Positions 21,997 through 34,072 of a DNA stretch of 64,000 nucleotides are shown piece after piece (the first letter of the stretch is position 1; each line of letters begins with the position of its first letter). The position numbers were made by a program, and so were the translations under genes. The notes under the pieces were generated by a model, which saw nothing but the letters and a program-made list of their open reading frames with translations, had not been told where the DNA came from and made no database searches. The DNA is from Eutypella sp. D-1 (lineage: Eukaryota; Ascomycota; Sordariomycetes; Xylariales; Diatrypaceae): contig JAJTTP010000004.1 in the NCBI GenBank assembly GCA_023313575.1, positions 1,364,001 through 1,428,000 on the forward strand, in the 5' to 3' direction.

Positions 21997-23712
21997 ATGC
22001 GCCAAACTCTAATCCTACTGCAGCTCTCATTATGGGTTACTAGCATCTATGCGTTCTACCCGTTTGTCCCGGACTACTTGCTCCAAGAGGGCCGGGACGG
22101 GGCGAGACGCCGGACTGGCAGCAAGGATGTGGCCTCCAACTCCAAGACGGCCCGAAGTGGTAACTCTATCACTTTCCCGTTATCTCGGAGGACTCCCACG
22201 GATGTAGGTCCGCCCCATCCCCTACCTTTGCTCTCACGAATCACACTGACAGCGGTAATTCCGTTCAGGCGGGCGAGAGCCTCGTAGACCGGATAGGCCG
22301 GATAGCCGACGGGTTGGCGTCGAAGTATGGATCCCAGACGCAGGGCAGGGCTATCCGGGAAGATGTGAGCATCGCTGCGCGGGACAACGATTACGAGATT
22401 ATGGAAGCAGAAAAGCCGTCGGGTGATCACAGTGCCGGCATCCTGCAAGACGGGACCGACTTCTCTTACTTCGTCGAGGTCAAGTTTGGCGCTGAGGATA
22501 AGTCCCTGTACATGTTACTCGACACGGGGGCCAGCACGACGTGGGTGATGGGTCACGACTGCAGTTCGGAAGCCTGTACCAAGCACGACTCCTTCGGACC
22601 GGACGACTCGTCCACCTTCAAGGACACGGGGAAGAGCTTCTCCATCATGTACGGCACGGGTGAGGTAAGCGGGAACATCATAACGGATCGCATGTCGGTT
22701 GCCGATATTACCGCGACGCTCGATTTCGGACTGGCCAACATCACCTCGGAAGAGTTCAACCGGTTCCCGTTCGAGGGCATATTGGGCATGTCGACTAGCA
22801 AGGATAGCTTCTTCTCCGCGCTGAAGGATGCCGGCGCGTTGGAGTCCAACGTGATCGGCATTTCCCTGGGTAGGGCATCCGACGGCGTGAACGACGGAGA
22901 GATCAGCTTCGGCGCCCTGAACGAGGACAAATACGAAGGCGACATCACATACGCGGACCTGGTGTCGGACAACAGCTGGGCCGTATCCCTGGACGACGTC
23001 GTGGTGGATGGTCAGTCGGTCGGGATCACGGGCAAGACGGCCTACCTCGACACGGGGACCACGTACGCCTTTGCTCCCCCGGATCAGGTCAAGACCCTCT
23101 TCAGCAAGGTCTCGGGGGCGTCGAGCAGCGACGGTACGACGTACACGGTCCCCTGCGATAGCAAAGTGGCGGTGGGCTTCACGTTCGCCGGCAAGACTTG
23201 GGACGTCTCCATGGCCGATCTCATCTCCGCCCCGTCCAACGGGAAATGCACGGCCAACATCTTCGGCATGGAAGTCGTCAAGGGCAGCTGGTTGCTGGGG
23301 GATATGTTCCTGAAGAATGTCTACAGTGTCTACGATATGGACAAGTCTCGTATCGGCGAGTTGTCCTTCTATTCTACGTTGAAAAAAAATTACCTAGCTA
23401 ATATACATCCCAGGATTCGCTGCCAGACCGGAACCGCCGGAGGGCTCGAAAGATGCGACATCCACCGAGTCTGCGATCGGGTCGGCCACCTCGACGGCGT
23501 CCGCGTCGTCCAATGGGTCCTCGTCGGCTACCCCGACGTCTACGATGCCCGATATGGGATTTCAGAACACGCCGGCGGCAGACTCGTCATCGAACCCCGC
23601 CCCGTCACCCTCGGAAGAGTCGAACGAGGAGTCGGGGGCCAGAAAACTGCTGATTGGGGGCTCGCTCGCCTCGGTTGCTTATATACTTTCCATCGTTGGG
23701 CTACTTGTCTAG
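21997..23712 (+). CDS. GPI-type (yapsin-like) aspartyl protease
   Basis: Three exons (21997-22203, 22269-23355, 23414-23712) give 530 residues. The ATG at 21997 starts a signal peptide (MRQTLILLQLSLWVTSIYA); an upstream in-frame ATG at 21970 would only add a prefix. A propeptide follows, with SITFPLSRRTPT near its exon junction. The mature pepsin fold has both catalytic motifs, DTGAS at 154-158 and DTGTT at 330-334, plus FEGILGMS and SWLLGDMFLKNVYSVYD. After the fold comes a Ser/Thr/Ala-rich linker, then a hydrophobic C-terminus (LLIGGSLASVAYILSIVGLLV) suited to a GPI signal, so the enzyme is probably at the plasma membrane or wall. Intron 2 is odd: keeping the conserved IGFA requires a GC-AG intron (donor GCGAGT). 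A GT donor six bases upstream is also in phase but deletes Ile-Gly. Confidence 0.88.
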
Positions 23713-24948
23713 ATGACACACTAAGGGGTTTCTGTGCTATATCACGGTCTCCGACTAGCAACGGCTTCGAGCGTGTATCGTGTATCTACGTTAACGGGGA
23801 GAGCGCTTCAAGCTTGGATAGAGAGAGCGAAGGGCGGCTTTGCCGGTAGCAAAGCAAAGCCGGGAAAGAGGAACGAGAGAAAAACTAAGTTCATGATATG
23901 ATATTTAGTAGTACCAGATGATACCCAGGGCCGACGGATGACGGACGACGAAAGGGTAAGGGAGGGTTCACAGCACATAGGCCGGCGTGCCAACCTTGCA
24001 TGTATATGTATGTTACGCAGTTAGAACCTTGTAATGAAGCCTGCACAAGAACGTTTCGATTCTCCGTCGTGGATTCTCCATCCTGTCTTTTTTTCTTTCT
24101 TGGCCGTGCCGTCGTCCACTTTATGGTACTGTACGATCTGTAGGCGTCCTACAACCGATGGGGTGGGATCTGCAAGTCTGTTCTGCACATGCTCAAGATG
24201 CGAGCCATGCTCTTTTTTCTTCTTCTTACTATTTACGTAATAATATCCATTTCTCCCATGACATCACTGGAGCGATAGATCTTCGTCAGTTCACGATAAC
24301 ATAGGCACATATAGATACCTCCTAAGGCAAGCCATGTACATAACTGGAGGTGCACGGGGAAGCCATCGCCAATTCCCCAGGGCCTGCAGGGCCTTGGGGG
24401 GGGGCTATGCATTTACCTGGGTGTGTAGGTATGTATGCATGTATGTAAGGTACGGAGTGCATCAAGTGTCAATGTCTAAAATAGGGGTCCATTTTGGGTT
24501 AACCCGAAAGGGAAGTAATCGCATGCTAGTAACGGGTTTATCGCTCTACATGTTCCAGGAGGTAGGTAGGTACAGGATGTTACAGAGGGTTACTATGTAG
24601 AGTAGGGGACTACTTAGAGCTCTAAGCACTAGTCAGGTACATTGCTGCGCACCAGCCAGTGTACTACGCGAGATGTACACTTAACGTACGTAACCCTCCT
24701 TATCACAGGCAGCTACGGGGCAGTCAGGGCACGGCATGGACGGCATGGCATGTATATACGAGACATCCGTATAATACATACAATACAGCATTGAATCGGA
24801 CTGCATTCGTATTACCTTCGTATTGCTCTGCTTTGCTCATACATCAACTTTCTTCGCTCGTTCATCCGTCTTACATAGATACATCATCACAGCAACTTAA
24901 CCTCGCGCGCATATTCCTTCGCCCTTTGCTCGTCGTATTCAAACTCAG

Positions 24949-25053
24949 GTAAGCAGGGACTGGACTGCTGATGATAACAGACTGGACTTATTCAGACAAC
25001 GCCCCCCTTGTCCCCATCTCTTGTCCCCATCTCTTGTCCCCATCTCTTTTTAG
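24949..25053 (+). other. Probable 5'-leader intron of the AVT gene
   Basis: A strong donor (CTCAG then GTAAGC) and a T-rich acceptor (CTCTTTTTAG) bracket 105 nt upstream of the ATG at 25267. Three exact 13-nt repeats (TTGTCCCCATCTC, 25008-25046) form its pyrimidine tract. Only transcript data could prove it. Confidence 0.5.
25008..25046 (+). repeat. 13-nt tandem repeat x3
   Basis: Three perfect copies of TTGTCCCCATCTC, directly before the TTTTTAG acceptor of the probable leader intron. Confidence 0.95.
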
Positions 25054-25266
25054 CTTCGAAACCCCCTATCCCGAATGTGTGATCCAGAGACACGGATAGA
25101 GATTATTAACTGTCGATAGCTACAAGCCAGCCAGACAGACAGAAAGACAGATAGCGATCTACTCCCTCGCACACACCCACATACGCGCTTTACCCCCTAG
25201 CTTCCCGCTAGCTTTTCCGTTCTCCCCTGCGTCCTGCGCGCGCGAAGATGCTGCGGTAATAGCACG

Positions 25267-27700
25267 ATGGCCAAGGCCGAGACCTACGACCTAGAGAGCA
25301 GCAGCAGCAGCAGCGGCAGCGGCAGCGGCTCATCCGGGGAACAGCGCACTGCTGCCAACAGCGGTAGCGATCAGAATGACACCAATTACATCGGCGGCAA
25401 CGGCAGCAGCGACGGCAGAGGGGATCGCCATTCCGCGGCCCCGGCGAGGCACGATAATGCGGAGCAGCACGGCCTCCTTTCGACGACCGGCGCCATTGAT
25501 CTCTCCGACGACGACCACGATGCGATCAGCGACGAGAATAATGGCTACGTAGTGCGCCCGGGCGATTCGGACTCGCCCATCCGCCTTAACAAAAATAGCA
25601 GTAGAAACGAAAATGGAAATGGAAATGGGAACGCGAACGGCCTGGTACCGTCCACGAGACCTATGCTCAAGACCGGCCGCACCGTCTCGCGCGTCCGCTT
25701 CGACCTGCGACCAACAAATATCCCCCCGCTACCCGCCAACGGACACGATCTCGACCACGACCACGACCGCGAGCGCGAGCGCGACTACATTGACCCCCGC
25801 GACTTTCTCGGCTCGCTGCTCGGCTCGCCGATCGACAACGACGACTCTCCCCGCGATGACCGCCGTGCGAGCCGGGACGACTTCGAGCCGTTCGATCTCG
25901 ACGACGAGGATTTCGACCCGTCGTCCTCGTCTACTCCGGGCCGAGGTGCGCGCCGGCCGCTTCTCACGGATATCGAGGCGCCAGCCGTGGCCCTTGCCAA
26001 TGACGCGCAGTTGTGGGGAGAGCACGGGGGCGACGCCGCAGTGGAGGAGGCGTGGGCGGACCAATCGCGGCCCAAGTCCGGGCTGCGGCCGGCCTTCATG
26101 AACATGGCCAACAGCATTATCGGAGCGGGCATCATCGGGCAGCCGTACGCGCTGCGGCAGGCGGGGTTGTTAGCGGGCATTGTGCTGCTGCTGGTGCTCA
26201 CGGGCGTCGTCGACTGGACCATCCGGCTCATCGTCATCAACAGCAAGCTCAGCGGCGCCGGCAGCTTCCAGGGCACCGTCGAGCACTGCTTCGGCCGCCC
26301 GGGCCTCATCGCCATCAGCCTCGCCCAGTGGCTCTTCGCCTTCGGTGGCATGGTCGCCTTCGGCGTCATCGTCGGCGACTCCATCCCCCAGGTCCTCCGC
26401 GCCATCTGGCCCGAACTCCCCGACGTCCCTGTCCTCGGCCTCCTCGCCGACCGCAGGGCCGTCATTGTCGTTTTTGTCCTCGGCGTCAGTTACCCCCTGA
26501 CTCTGTACCGCGATATCGCCAAGGTGAGGATTCCCCTGTCGCCCGTCCCGCCCCGTCCTATCCCGCCCCGTCCTGTCCCATCCAGTCCCATCCCATCCCA
26601 TGTACCCATGTAGCCAGACTCCAAGGCATCGGCGCAAAAAAGAAAAAGAAACAGGCTGACCGGCGCTGCGTCGGGTTGCGCTCGTTTTAGTTGGCCAAGG
26701 CCAGCACGCTGGCCCTGATCAGCATGGTCGTCATACTCGTCACGGTCATCGTCCAGGGCTTCCTCGCCCCCGCCGAGTCGCGGGGCTCCCTGAGCACCCC
26801 GGAGCTCACGGTGAACAGTGGTATTTTTCAGGCTATCGGCGTTATCTCCTTCGGTATGTACACCCGTGCGCACACGCACCCCCACTGTATCCTCTCGCGA
26901 ACACCCATCCTGCCATTTCATTTTAGCTTTACTTTAAAGGTACTCTAGCTCACATAAGCGGGAAATCACTTGTCGACATGCTAGCCTTCGTCTGCCACCA
27001 CAATTCGCTGCTGATCTACGGGTCGCTCAAGACACCGACGATGGACCGGTTTGCGACGGTGACGCACTACTCGGTCGGGGTATCGACGGCGGCGTGTCTG
27101 GCGATGGGGCTGGCGGGGTTCCTGACGTTCGGGGACCGGACGGCGGGCAACGTGCTGAACAACTTCGCGGCGGACAACACGATGGTGACGCTGGCGCGCC
27201 TGTGCTTCGGGCTCAACATGCTGACGACGCTGCCGCTCGAGGCGTTCGTCTGCCGCGAGGTCATGCTCAACTACTACTTCCCCGGCGAGCCGTTCAACAT
27301 GAACCTGCACCTGGTGCTCAGCTCGGCGCTCGTCGTCTCCGCCATGACCGTCAGCCTCCTCACCTGCGACGTCGGCGCCGTCTTCGACCTCGTCGGCGCC
27401 ACCAGCGCCTGCGCCCTCGCCTACGTCCTGCCCCCGCTCTGCTTCATCCGCCTCTCCTCCCGCCGCGGCTGGTCCACCGTCGCCGCCTGGGCCGTCGTCG
27501 CCTTCGGCCTCGCCGTCATGTGTATTAGCGTCCTGCAGGCCGGCTACAAGATGATAAGCGGTAAGTCCCCTACTCCCTATTACTCCTACTTCCTGCATAT
27601 GCTATCCCTCCCTCCTCCCCGGCTGCTTAGCCCGCGCTACTCTGGCCCGTGCTGATCAAGAATGGATATAGGCGAGGGCGATCCGGTCAAGTGCGTATGA
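25267..27700 (+). CDS. AVT/SLC38-type amino-acid transporter
   Basis: Four exons (25267-26523, 26691-26853, 26985-27560, 27672-27700) give 674 residues. The first 270 or so are hydrophilic: Ser/Gly/Asn-rich with acidic and poly-Ser runs, a disordered cytosolic tail. The membrane domain opens with AFMNMANSIIGAGIIGQPYA, the hallmark of helix 1 in the amino acid/auxin permease family (vacuolar AVT proteins, SLC38). About eleven helices follow; the last exon adds a short GEGDPVKCV tail. Such proteins move neutral amino acids across vacuolar or plasma membranes with protons. The motif resembles Avt2/SLC38A11 most, but substrate and membrane are not shown. Introns have clean GT..AG borders (GTGAGG, GTATGT, GTAAGT donors) and phase holds. 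An alternative small ORF ends at 26613 only by reading into intron 1. Confidence 0.88.
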
Positions 27701-28936
27701 GATAGACCGAGGAATTGTAGCGTCTAGTTATCATTCATCTGCATGTATTTTTTTCCTTTTTAATCGTACAGTCGACCATGATCACATTTCCAGCAACCGG
27801 TCTTGCAAGAGGGGCCCACGTATGGGGCAGATCATCCATTTTCATTATCAGGCATAGAGGAACCATCATAGAGGGATTATAGAAGGGACTTTCCCTTCCA
27901 TGTCTTGCTCTCGTGCATGTATGGGATCTATATATCGAAAGGGAGGCAAGGCGGGACGCTATCTGTTGCAGGGTGGATATATAGGAGGACTCCGGTACGG
28001 AGAAGGAAAGGGGGGGTGGGCCGGAGGGGTTTTGCTAAGAGCGTGCTTTTATCGGCTCCGTAGGGCTAGGTGGTTCACTGCAGGGAATGAATGAGAGGTC
28101 TTGACTTGATTGTTACGGCATTCGTGTTTACGCGTGAAGAGAGTTGCCCTTGCTTTGTAGTAGCTGGATTTACTGGTCTTCTACGATCTACATGTGCTAC
28201 TGTACGTGGGTGATGTGCGCTGCACCTCGTATGGATATTCTGCTGTCCAAGTTGACGGCATTTGTCGAGGTCTATCTATCATGAGCAGCTTTCACCTAGG
28301 AATTCCGTTTTCGTACGATCAGCAAGGCCCAACATCAAGCTGACCTAATGCGAGCACCTAAGTGGCCCGGTCTTAGTGCCGAGACCGTGAAGGCTATATC
28401 CATACAACCTAGGAGACGGGACTGGAGGGGAGGGGAGGGGAGTTCGAGATCCGGTGGCAGCCGAGTGGACGAATTACGTATAGCGGGCAGCTGGTGGGTC
28501 TGGTAACGGGTACCTTGTGGAGCTTGCGACATGTATGTACCTCATTATGTATAGGTGTGGTAGTAGTGACGTCATTATCAATGATCGAATAAGCTTCATT
28601 GTACGTTAGGAGCACAAGCACTACCTTTGACCCCCCCTAAGTTTGGGAATGTGCACCCATGAGTTTCTGGAGGGATGGGGGACGGGGACGGATGGGTTTA
28701 CAGGAAAATTGTACACAGTACTCTAGGGTAGTAAAAACAAATCCCGAGATGTCGATTGGTTCCCAGCTTCTTCCAAGGTTCCTCATCCTCGACAGCTTTT
28801 GTTTTCCCTCGATCCTCTCAATCTCCAGCTTTCTAAGGATTTACCTACCTACCAGTAGCATCCCAACTCATCAGATTTGTATTCTACGGCGTGACTCTTC
28901 GTTAGAAACGGACACTTCTACCTCTTACGAGACACA
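27701..28936. other. Intergenic region, 1.2 kb
   Basis: Between the transporter stop and the mitochondrial-protein start. No gene recognised. A CRE is at 28567-28574. Confidence 0.4.
28567..28574. promoter_or_regulatory. CRE palindrome TGACGTCA
   Basis: Perfect ATF/CREB-type site about 360 bp upstream of the small mitochondrial protein gene. Function is inferred. Confidence 0.4.
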
Positions 28937-29460
28937 ATGGCCTCCCGCATGCTCCTCAAGTCGACCCGACCCGCTGCCAGCTTCATCGCCAGCAGACGGG
29001 CCGCCGCCACGACAGCACAGAGGTCTTTCACCACTAGTCCGGTCAGCCTCTCGTACAAGGAGAGCAGCAGTAAGTGCCTGTACCCCCTCCGACCACTCCG
29101 GCGCATTGTAAGAGTCTGTCGACCCCAAGCAAGCTTGCCGCGCACCCGACTTGTCACCCCACGGAAGAGAAAAGCAGACCCCTCAGACAAACGGGGCTAA
29201 CCATGCGTGATTCAAAAACAGCCGCCGACGACACGCGGGACCCGGAGAAGCACAAGCAGGACCTGCTGACGAAGCAGAAGGCGGGCAAGGGCCACTGGAA
29301 GCCGGAGCTGGCCTCGGACAGCGAGGAGGCGCTCAAAGCCGACCGCGCCCACGACGCCGCCGGCGGTGCCAAGGAGGATATGTCGAAGCTGCAGGAGCGC
29401 ACTAAGTCCAGCGCCGAGGACACCGCCAAGTCGGGCACCAGCATGCGCGATGGCCTGTAG
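28937..29460 (+). CDS. Small fungal mitochondrial-targeted protein
   Basis: Two exons (28937-29069, 29222-29460) give 123 residues. The N-terminus (MASRMLLKSTRPAASFIASR, then RAAATTAQRSFTTS) is rich in Arg, Ser and Ala without acidic residues, a classic mitochondrial presequence with a plausible cleavage site before FTTSP. The mature part is short, charged and helical. It contains KQKAGKGHWKPELASDSEEA, a motif I know from small ascomycete proteins of unknown role, sometimes mislabelled as carriers; there is no membrane helix here. The intron (29070-29221, GTAAGT..ACAG) replaces an out-of-frame read-through. It is convergent with the SYN8-type gene, and a perfect CRE lies upstream. Function unknown. 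Confidence 0.8.
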
Positions 29461-30137
29461 GGGGAGGGAGGTGGTGGTGTACTACTGCCGTGGAGTTCGG
29501 GTTTACTCATTTGATCCTTTAGGGACGGAGGAAAAAAAATGGAAATGTGAAAATGAGTTAGTTGGTGGCATGCGACTTTGGGAGTTCGAATCGATGGGTG
29601 AAAAGCGGATGGCACGAAACGAACACTCTCAGAAAAAGATATGAATGGCGATGCCTCGCTGTGTACTATGGAATCAACTTTTTTTTTTATTCTTGGAAGG
29701 GACGGGGTTCCTTGTAACTGCATGCACATAGGTGCCTCGTAGTCGATATGCCAATTCCTGTGTATATATATAGTGGTAAACATGATGTAGAGAAACTCCT
29801 GACAGGCTTATAAGACAATGGAAAGAGAGGCTGCCCGGCGATGAAACCCGAGGGTCCCAAAATTGAATTAATACAAAATGCCCCGTCCCACGGATAAGCA
29901 TCGGAATAGCCCTCCCGGGTGAAACAGTAAACAAAACGCCCAAAACGCCATACCCATGTGTCGAGACCACGCCTCGAAGTGTTTCCCGCTTAGTTATCGG
30001 GCCCCGTATCCACAGCGAGAAGAGCCAGCGGCGCCTGATCAAGCGCCCTCTCTGCAAGCTCTCTCTCCACCAGTCCCTCCCACGCGTCCTGCCTGCCCCC
30101 TCCCGGGTACCACTCCCACAAGCACCCGAGAGCCCGC
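29461..30137. other. Intergenic region between convergent genes
   Basis: About 680 bp between facing stop codons, presumably both 3' untranslated regions. No element seen. Confidence 0.4.
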
Positions 30138-31119
30138 TCACTTCAGCAGGACGATGAGCAGGATGAGGACGATGATGAGGACGACGATAGCGACCATCTG
30201 GCGGCCCTCGCCAGCGGCACGGGAGGCGACGCGCTCAACGCGGCGGCGGGCGCGATCGAGGCGGCCCTGGTGGCGGTCGACGTGTCCGTCGGCTTCGTCG
30301 AGCATGGCGACCTGGTCGTCGAGCTCGTCTCCCATGCGTACGCTCAGCTCGCGCTGCCGCGCGATCGACCGCCCCAGCGCGTCCAACTGCTCATCCTGCT
30401 CCTGCAGGATCCCCTCGTGGTACGCGTGGATCTGCGTGTTCGTCATCCCCGCCGCCTCCCGCCCGTATCCCAGCCCCTCGTCGTCCCTGCCGCCCGATGA
30501 TGGGTCGTCTCGGTACCGGTTCCCGAACAACCTCTGCGCTTCTAGGTCTGTTTCGTCTTCCAGTGCTGCTTGGTTCGCCCCCGATGACGACGACGCCGGG
30601 TTGTCGCTGAAGCGCACCGTCTTGCCGGAGGCGGAGCGCTGGCCCTTGGGACGCAGATTCGATGTCGAGCTGGTGGTGGCTGGCGCCGGGGGCGACGTGC
30701 TCGCCGCGTGCTCGAAGTCGTCGGCCAGCGTCGGGTCGTTGGGGCGCGTCAGCGTCGTCGACGTCCGGGGTGACGAGAACCCGTGGAACTGCGACGTCAG
30801 GTCGTCGTATTGTCGCTGCAAGCCCGGCAGGGCGTCGGATATTGTGAGGGCGCCACTGGGGAGAAGAACGAGCTCGTTAGAGTTTGGCTGGCTATCTAGG
30901 AGGGGAATAGATATATACATACTCCTCGTCGCCGGCACCCTCTAGCCTCGTCTGCTCGGCGCGCAGTGCCTCGAGCCCGTCGCGGAACTGGTCCAGCGAC
31001 CGAGCAATGTGGCCGTCCTTGGAGTCGGCATCGAGGTTCAGGGCCTGGGCGCGCTGGCGTTCCAGCAGCGATAGCTTGACGTGGTCCGCGAGTAGGAACA
31101 ATTGGTTGGGATTCGACAT
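30138..31119 (-). CDS. SYN8/syntaxin-8-like Qc SNARE
   Basis: Two exons on the minus strand (31119-30923, 30855-30138) give 304 residues. The end is a single C-terminal membrane anchor (MVAIVVLIIVLILLIVLLK) directly after a SNARE helix (about residues 215-280: GILQEQDEQLDALGRSIARQ through MGDELDDQVAMLDEADGHVD). The Gln in ELDDQVAML is the likely zero-layer residue, so this is a Q-SNARE. The N-terminal exon (NPNQLFLLADHVKLSLLERQ) is helical, and the middle is a Ser/Pro-rich linker. Arrangement and length fit the Qc SNAREs Syn8/syntaxin 8 of endosomal fusion. As a tail-anchored protein it would be a GET-pathway client. The intron (GTATGT..CCAG) keeps phase. A (GAC)n run lies just before the ATG. 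Confidence 0.88.
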
Positions 31120-32920
31120 GTCGTTGTCGTCGTCGTCGTCGTCGTCTCGTTTGATTGATTAGTTGATTGGTTTGGACTGGCTTGTCTCCCTTTTCTTCTT
31201 CTTCTTCTCCTTTGCCCTCACACCCTTTTATACGTTTATGTTTTTACGGATTGAATTTTTAATTTTTAAATTTTCTGTATCACCCTCTCTAAACGAATGA
31301 CCTAACGAGGAATTGAATGCTCTGGGGCTCTAAACGATGAGGACGTGTGGTGTTGGTCCTATGTAGTTGGATGTTGCGATGTTGCGATGGCGATGCGGTA
31401 ATTGGGGGTGCCTAATCGTTATCGTTGCAGCGCTGCAGTTTAGGTGTTGGGGGTGTTCGATAGCGACTGGGAACTCAGGTACCCACTGTTAAGAAATGAG
31501 TGCATCCTCCACATCACCACTAACAGCTGACCCCTTCACTTAGTTATCCCCGATTCCCCGACTTTCCATCTGACAGGCAGGTACGATGGATGTGAATGTT
31601 GGCTGCAGTGTTACGTACTAATAGGGTGGAGAGCACGGATTACTTGTAGTCCCGGGTTACAAGTTATAACAGCAGCAGCACCTGGGCAGCAGCAATTGAG
31701 CCTCCTCCTTTCCACAATTTCTCGAGGTGGTGATTGTTTCACTTTTCTTCAACTTTTGTCTCCTTTTTCGTCCTATCCTACCTATGGCACATTCAACCTT
31801 TGACTCCTAGGCTAATTCAAGGTTAGGTACTGCCATTCAACGGTTGCCGCTAATTGGAGCAAACTGATCTACCCTACTATAAGTGCCCTACAAGTAGGTA
31901 GGTAATTTGGGGGAGGGGGGGGGGCTTGAAGGGCGCCGTGTCATTGGTAACTCCGCCTGATCCGTCCGTCAGTGGCCACCCTCTTGGTCAATGGCAGTTA
32001 ATCCAATTGCCCGCCCAAGCCCGCTCAGTATGGCATTTTACGCAACCCCTCTTGCCCTCTAGCATGGCAGACGTGGTTGATTTCCATCATGGGATTCCAT
32101 TCCAAGCCACCCTGCATCGTTGCGCCATACCCGAACGGGCCGACAGCCCTGGGCTGTCTGGAAACTCACGGGTGGACACATCGATGGATCCGCGGGTGAA
32201 ATAAATACACATATGCGGATAATACATGTTACGCAGATTCGACCAATTCCGTTATAGGGGGCCGGCGTCAAGTGCCGATTTTCCTACGGGGCTGCTGCGG
32301 GGATAGCGAAATGCTTAGAGTTAGCCTGCAGCCATCCTCCGCGACCCTTTTTCTATGGAGTCGCGGACCACCATGGACCACTTTTACGAGCTCACTTGGG
32401 CGAACACACGCCGAATCCCCCAGACCAGCCGGCAGACTAAATGGCGTTTAACAACTCGCTAAACCTCTAACCTTCGCGCTGGTTCCAAGGTTGCGTCCAC
32501 CTCATGGACCATCCATCCGAACCATGCGAACGCAAGCTGACAATCCGTAGTGGGGTAAAATAGCGTAAGTGCGGTAGTAGGTAAGGTAAGTTTTCGTCTG
32601 GACACAATTCCGCTACCGTCCCTGGGGTTTGAGGGTTTGAGGGTCTGAGGGTCTTCGATGGAATTTTCCCCCTCTCCGCATACAAGCGGGCAAGTGACTA
32701 TTTGAGTTCCAGTTCCAGTCTCTAAAGCAACCCTATTTCTATACATTTCACTCCCGAGCCAAAGTTTTGTGTGGTACTGTTTGGTTTGTACTGCTAAGTC
32801 TCGTCCGCACCCCTATTTAGCAGAGCCTCTTACGGAGCTACTACACATCACCTAGGTCACCACCTAGACCACCACCTTAATCATCATCTAGATCACCTAG
32901 AGCTCTATCCCTACGTCAAA
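31120..32920. promoter_or_regulatory. Divergent intergenic region, SYN8 / MetE-like
   Basis: About 1.8 kb between divergent start codons. It contains a trinucleotide run (TCG/GAC) at 31124-31148 in the SYN8 leader, a poly-G tract at 31912-31923 and an ACCTAGGT palindrome at 32850-32857, about 65 bp before the MetE-like ATG. No gene seen. Confidence 0.4.
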
Positions 32921-34072
32921 ATGACCCTTCCAGCTGGTGTGTACCGTGCCGACCAGGTCGGCTCCCTCCTGCGGCCCAAGGAGGTCCTGGAGGCTCGGAA
33001 GAAGGTGGCAGAGGGCCAGCTGAAGCCTGAGGAGTTGCGGGAGATCGAGGATAAGTACATCGCCGACGTGGTCAAGAAGCAGATCGATGCCGGGCTTCAG
33101 TCCATCACTGATGGCGAGTTCCGGCGAGAGTGGTTCCACGTCGATTTCCTCGTACACCTCTCCGGTATCGAGTCCCGTGGTGCCCTGGCCTCTACCGCCT
33201 CTAGTATCGGCGGCGTGATGCCTCCGCGCTTGGTCGTCGTCGACAAGATCGGCCACCCGAAGCCCATCCAGGTCGACGACTTCAACTTTTTAGAATCCAA
33301 GATCGCTGCCGTCACCGGGGGCGCCTCGGGCAAGAAGATCACCACCAAGGTCTGCATCCCGTCACCGACCATGATCCACTTCCGCAACAGCCGGGAGACC
33401 ATCGACAGCAAGGCCTACCCCACTCTCGACCCGTTCTTCGACGACGTGGCCCGCGTCTACCAGGAGGAGCTCGACGACCTGTACAAGGCCGGCGTCCGCT
33501 TCGTGCAGTTCGACGACACCAACCTCGCTTATCTGTGCGATCCCAAGATGCGCGCCGAGGCCGAGGAGCGCCACGGCAGCGCCGATGCCCTGACCAAGCA
33601 GTACGCCGCCCTCATCAACGCCGCCATCGCCAAGAAGCCCAAGGACCTTACCATTGGCATCCACCTGTGCCGCGGCAACCACCGCTCGAACTGGTTCGCC
33701 CAGGGTGGCTACGAGCCCGTCGCCGAGGTGCTCTTCAAGGACCTCAACGTCGACGTCTACTTCCTCGAGTACGACGACGCGCGGTCCGGCGACTTCTCAC
33801 CCCTGCGTCACCTGTCGGACGACAAGATCGTCGTGCTCGGCGTCATGACCAGCAAGAAGGGTGAGCTCGACGACAAGGCCGAGATCGTGCGGCGTGTGAA
33901 TGAGGCCGCCAAGTACTGCCCCAAGGGCCTGCAGCAGCTCTGCCTGAGCCATCAGTGCGGTTTCAGCTCTACCAGCGAGGGCAACTCCCTCTCTGAGGCC
34001 GAGCAGTGGGCCAAGCTGAAGCTCGAGGTCGAGATTGCCCGGGAAATCTGGGGTGATGACCTGAGCGCTTAA
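32921..34072 (+). CDS. MetE C-terminal-like cobalamin-independent methyltransferase
   Basis: Single exon, 383 residues. It matches the catalytic (C-terminal) half of cobalamin-independent methionine synthase, as in stand-alone family members such as bacterial YxjG/YxjH. YRADQVGSLLRP opens the TIM barrel, and QSITDGEFRREWFHVDF follows. Candidate zinc ligands are in the right order: His248 and Cys250 in IHLCRGNHRS, Glu283 in FLEYDDA, and Cys346 in SHQCGFSS. MetE itself is about twice as long, so this is not the main methionine synthase; a methyl transfer to homocysteine or another thiol is inferred. Codon use is highly biased toward C at third positions, suggesting strong expression. There are no introns. 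Methyl donor and physiological acceptor are unknown. Confidence 0.88.
   Translation: MTLPAGVYRADQVGSLLRPKEVLEARKKVAEGQLKPEELREIEDKYIADVVKKQIDAGLQSITDGEFRREWFHVDFLVHLSGIESRGALASTASSIGGVMPPRLVVVDKIGHPKPIQVDDFNFLESKIAAVTGGASGKKITTKVCIPSPTMIHFRNSRETIDSKAYPTLDPFFDDVARVYQEELDDLYKAGVRFVQFDDTNLAYLCDPKMRAEAEERHGSADALTKQYAALINAAIAKKPKDLTIGIHLCRGNHRSNWFAQGGYEPVAEVLFKDLNVDVYFLEYDDARSGDFSPLRHLSDDKIVVLGVMTSKKGELDDKAEIVRRVNEAAKYCPKGLQQLCLSHQCGFSSTSEGNSLSEAEQWAKLKLEVEIAREIWGDDLSA

Larger units (their letters stand above)
23713..25266. other. Intergenic region and AVT promoter/leader
   Basis: About 1.55 kb without a gene. The left part is 3' flank of the protease. From about 24780 onward it is the promoter and leader of the amino-acid transporter and includes a probable leader intron (24949-25053). 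Confidence 0.4.

Noticed and set aside
26013..27598. ORFs of 140-225 codons overlapping the transporter
   Set aside because: Frame-shifted or antisense shadows rich in Arg, His and Pro; the spliced frame matches the AVT/SLC38 family.
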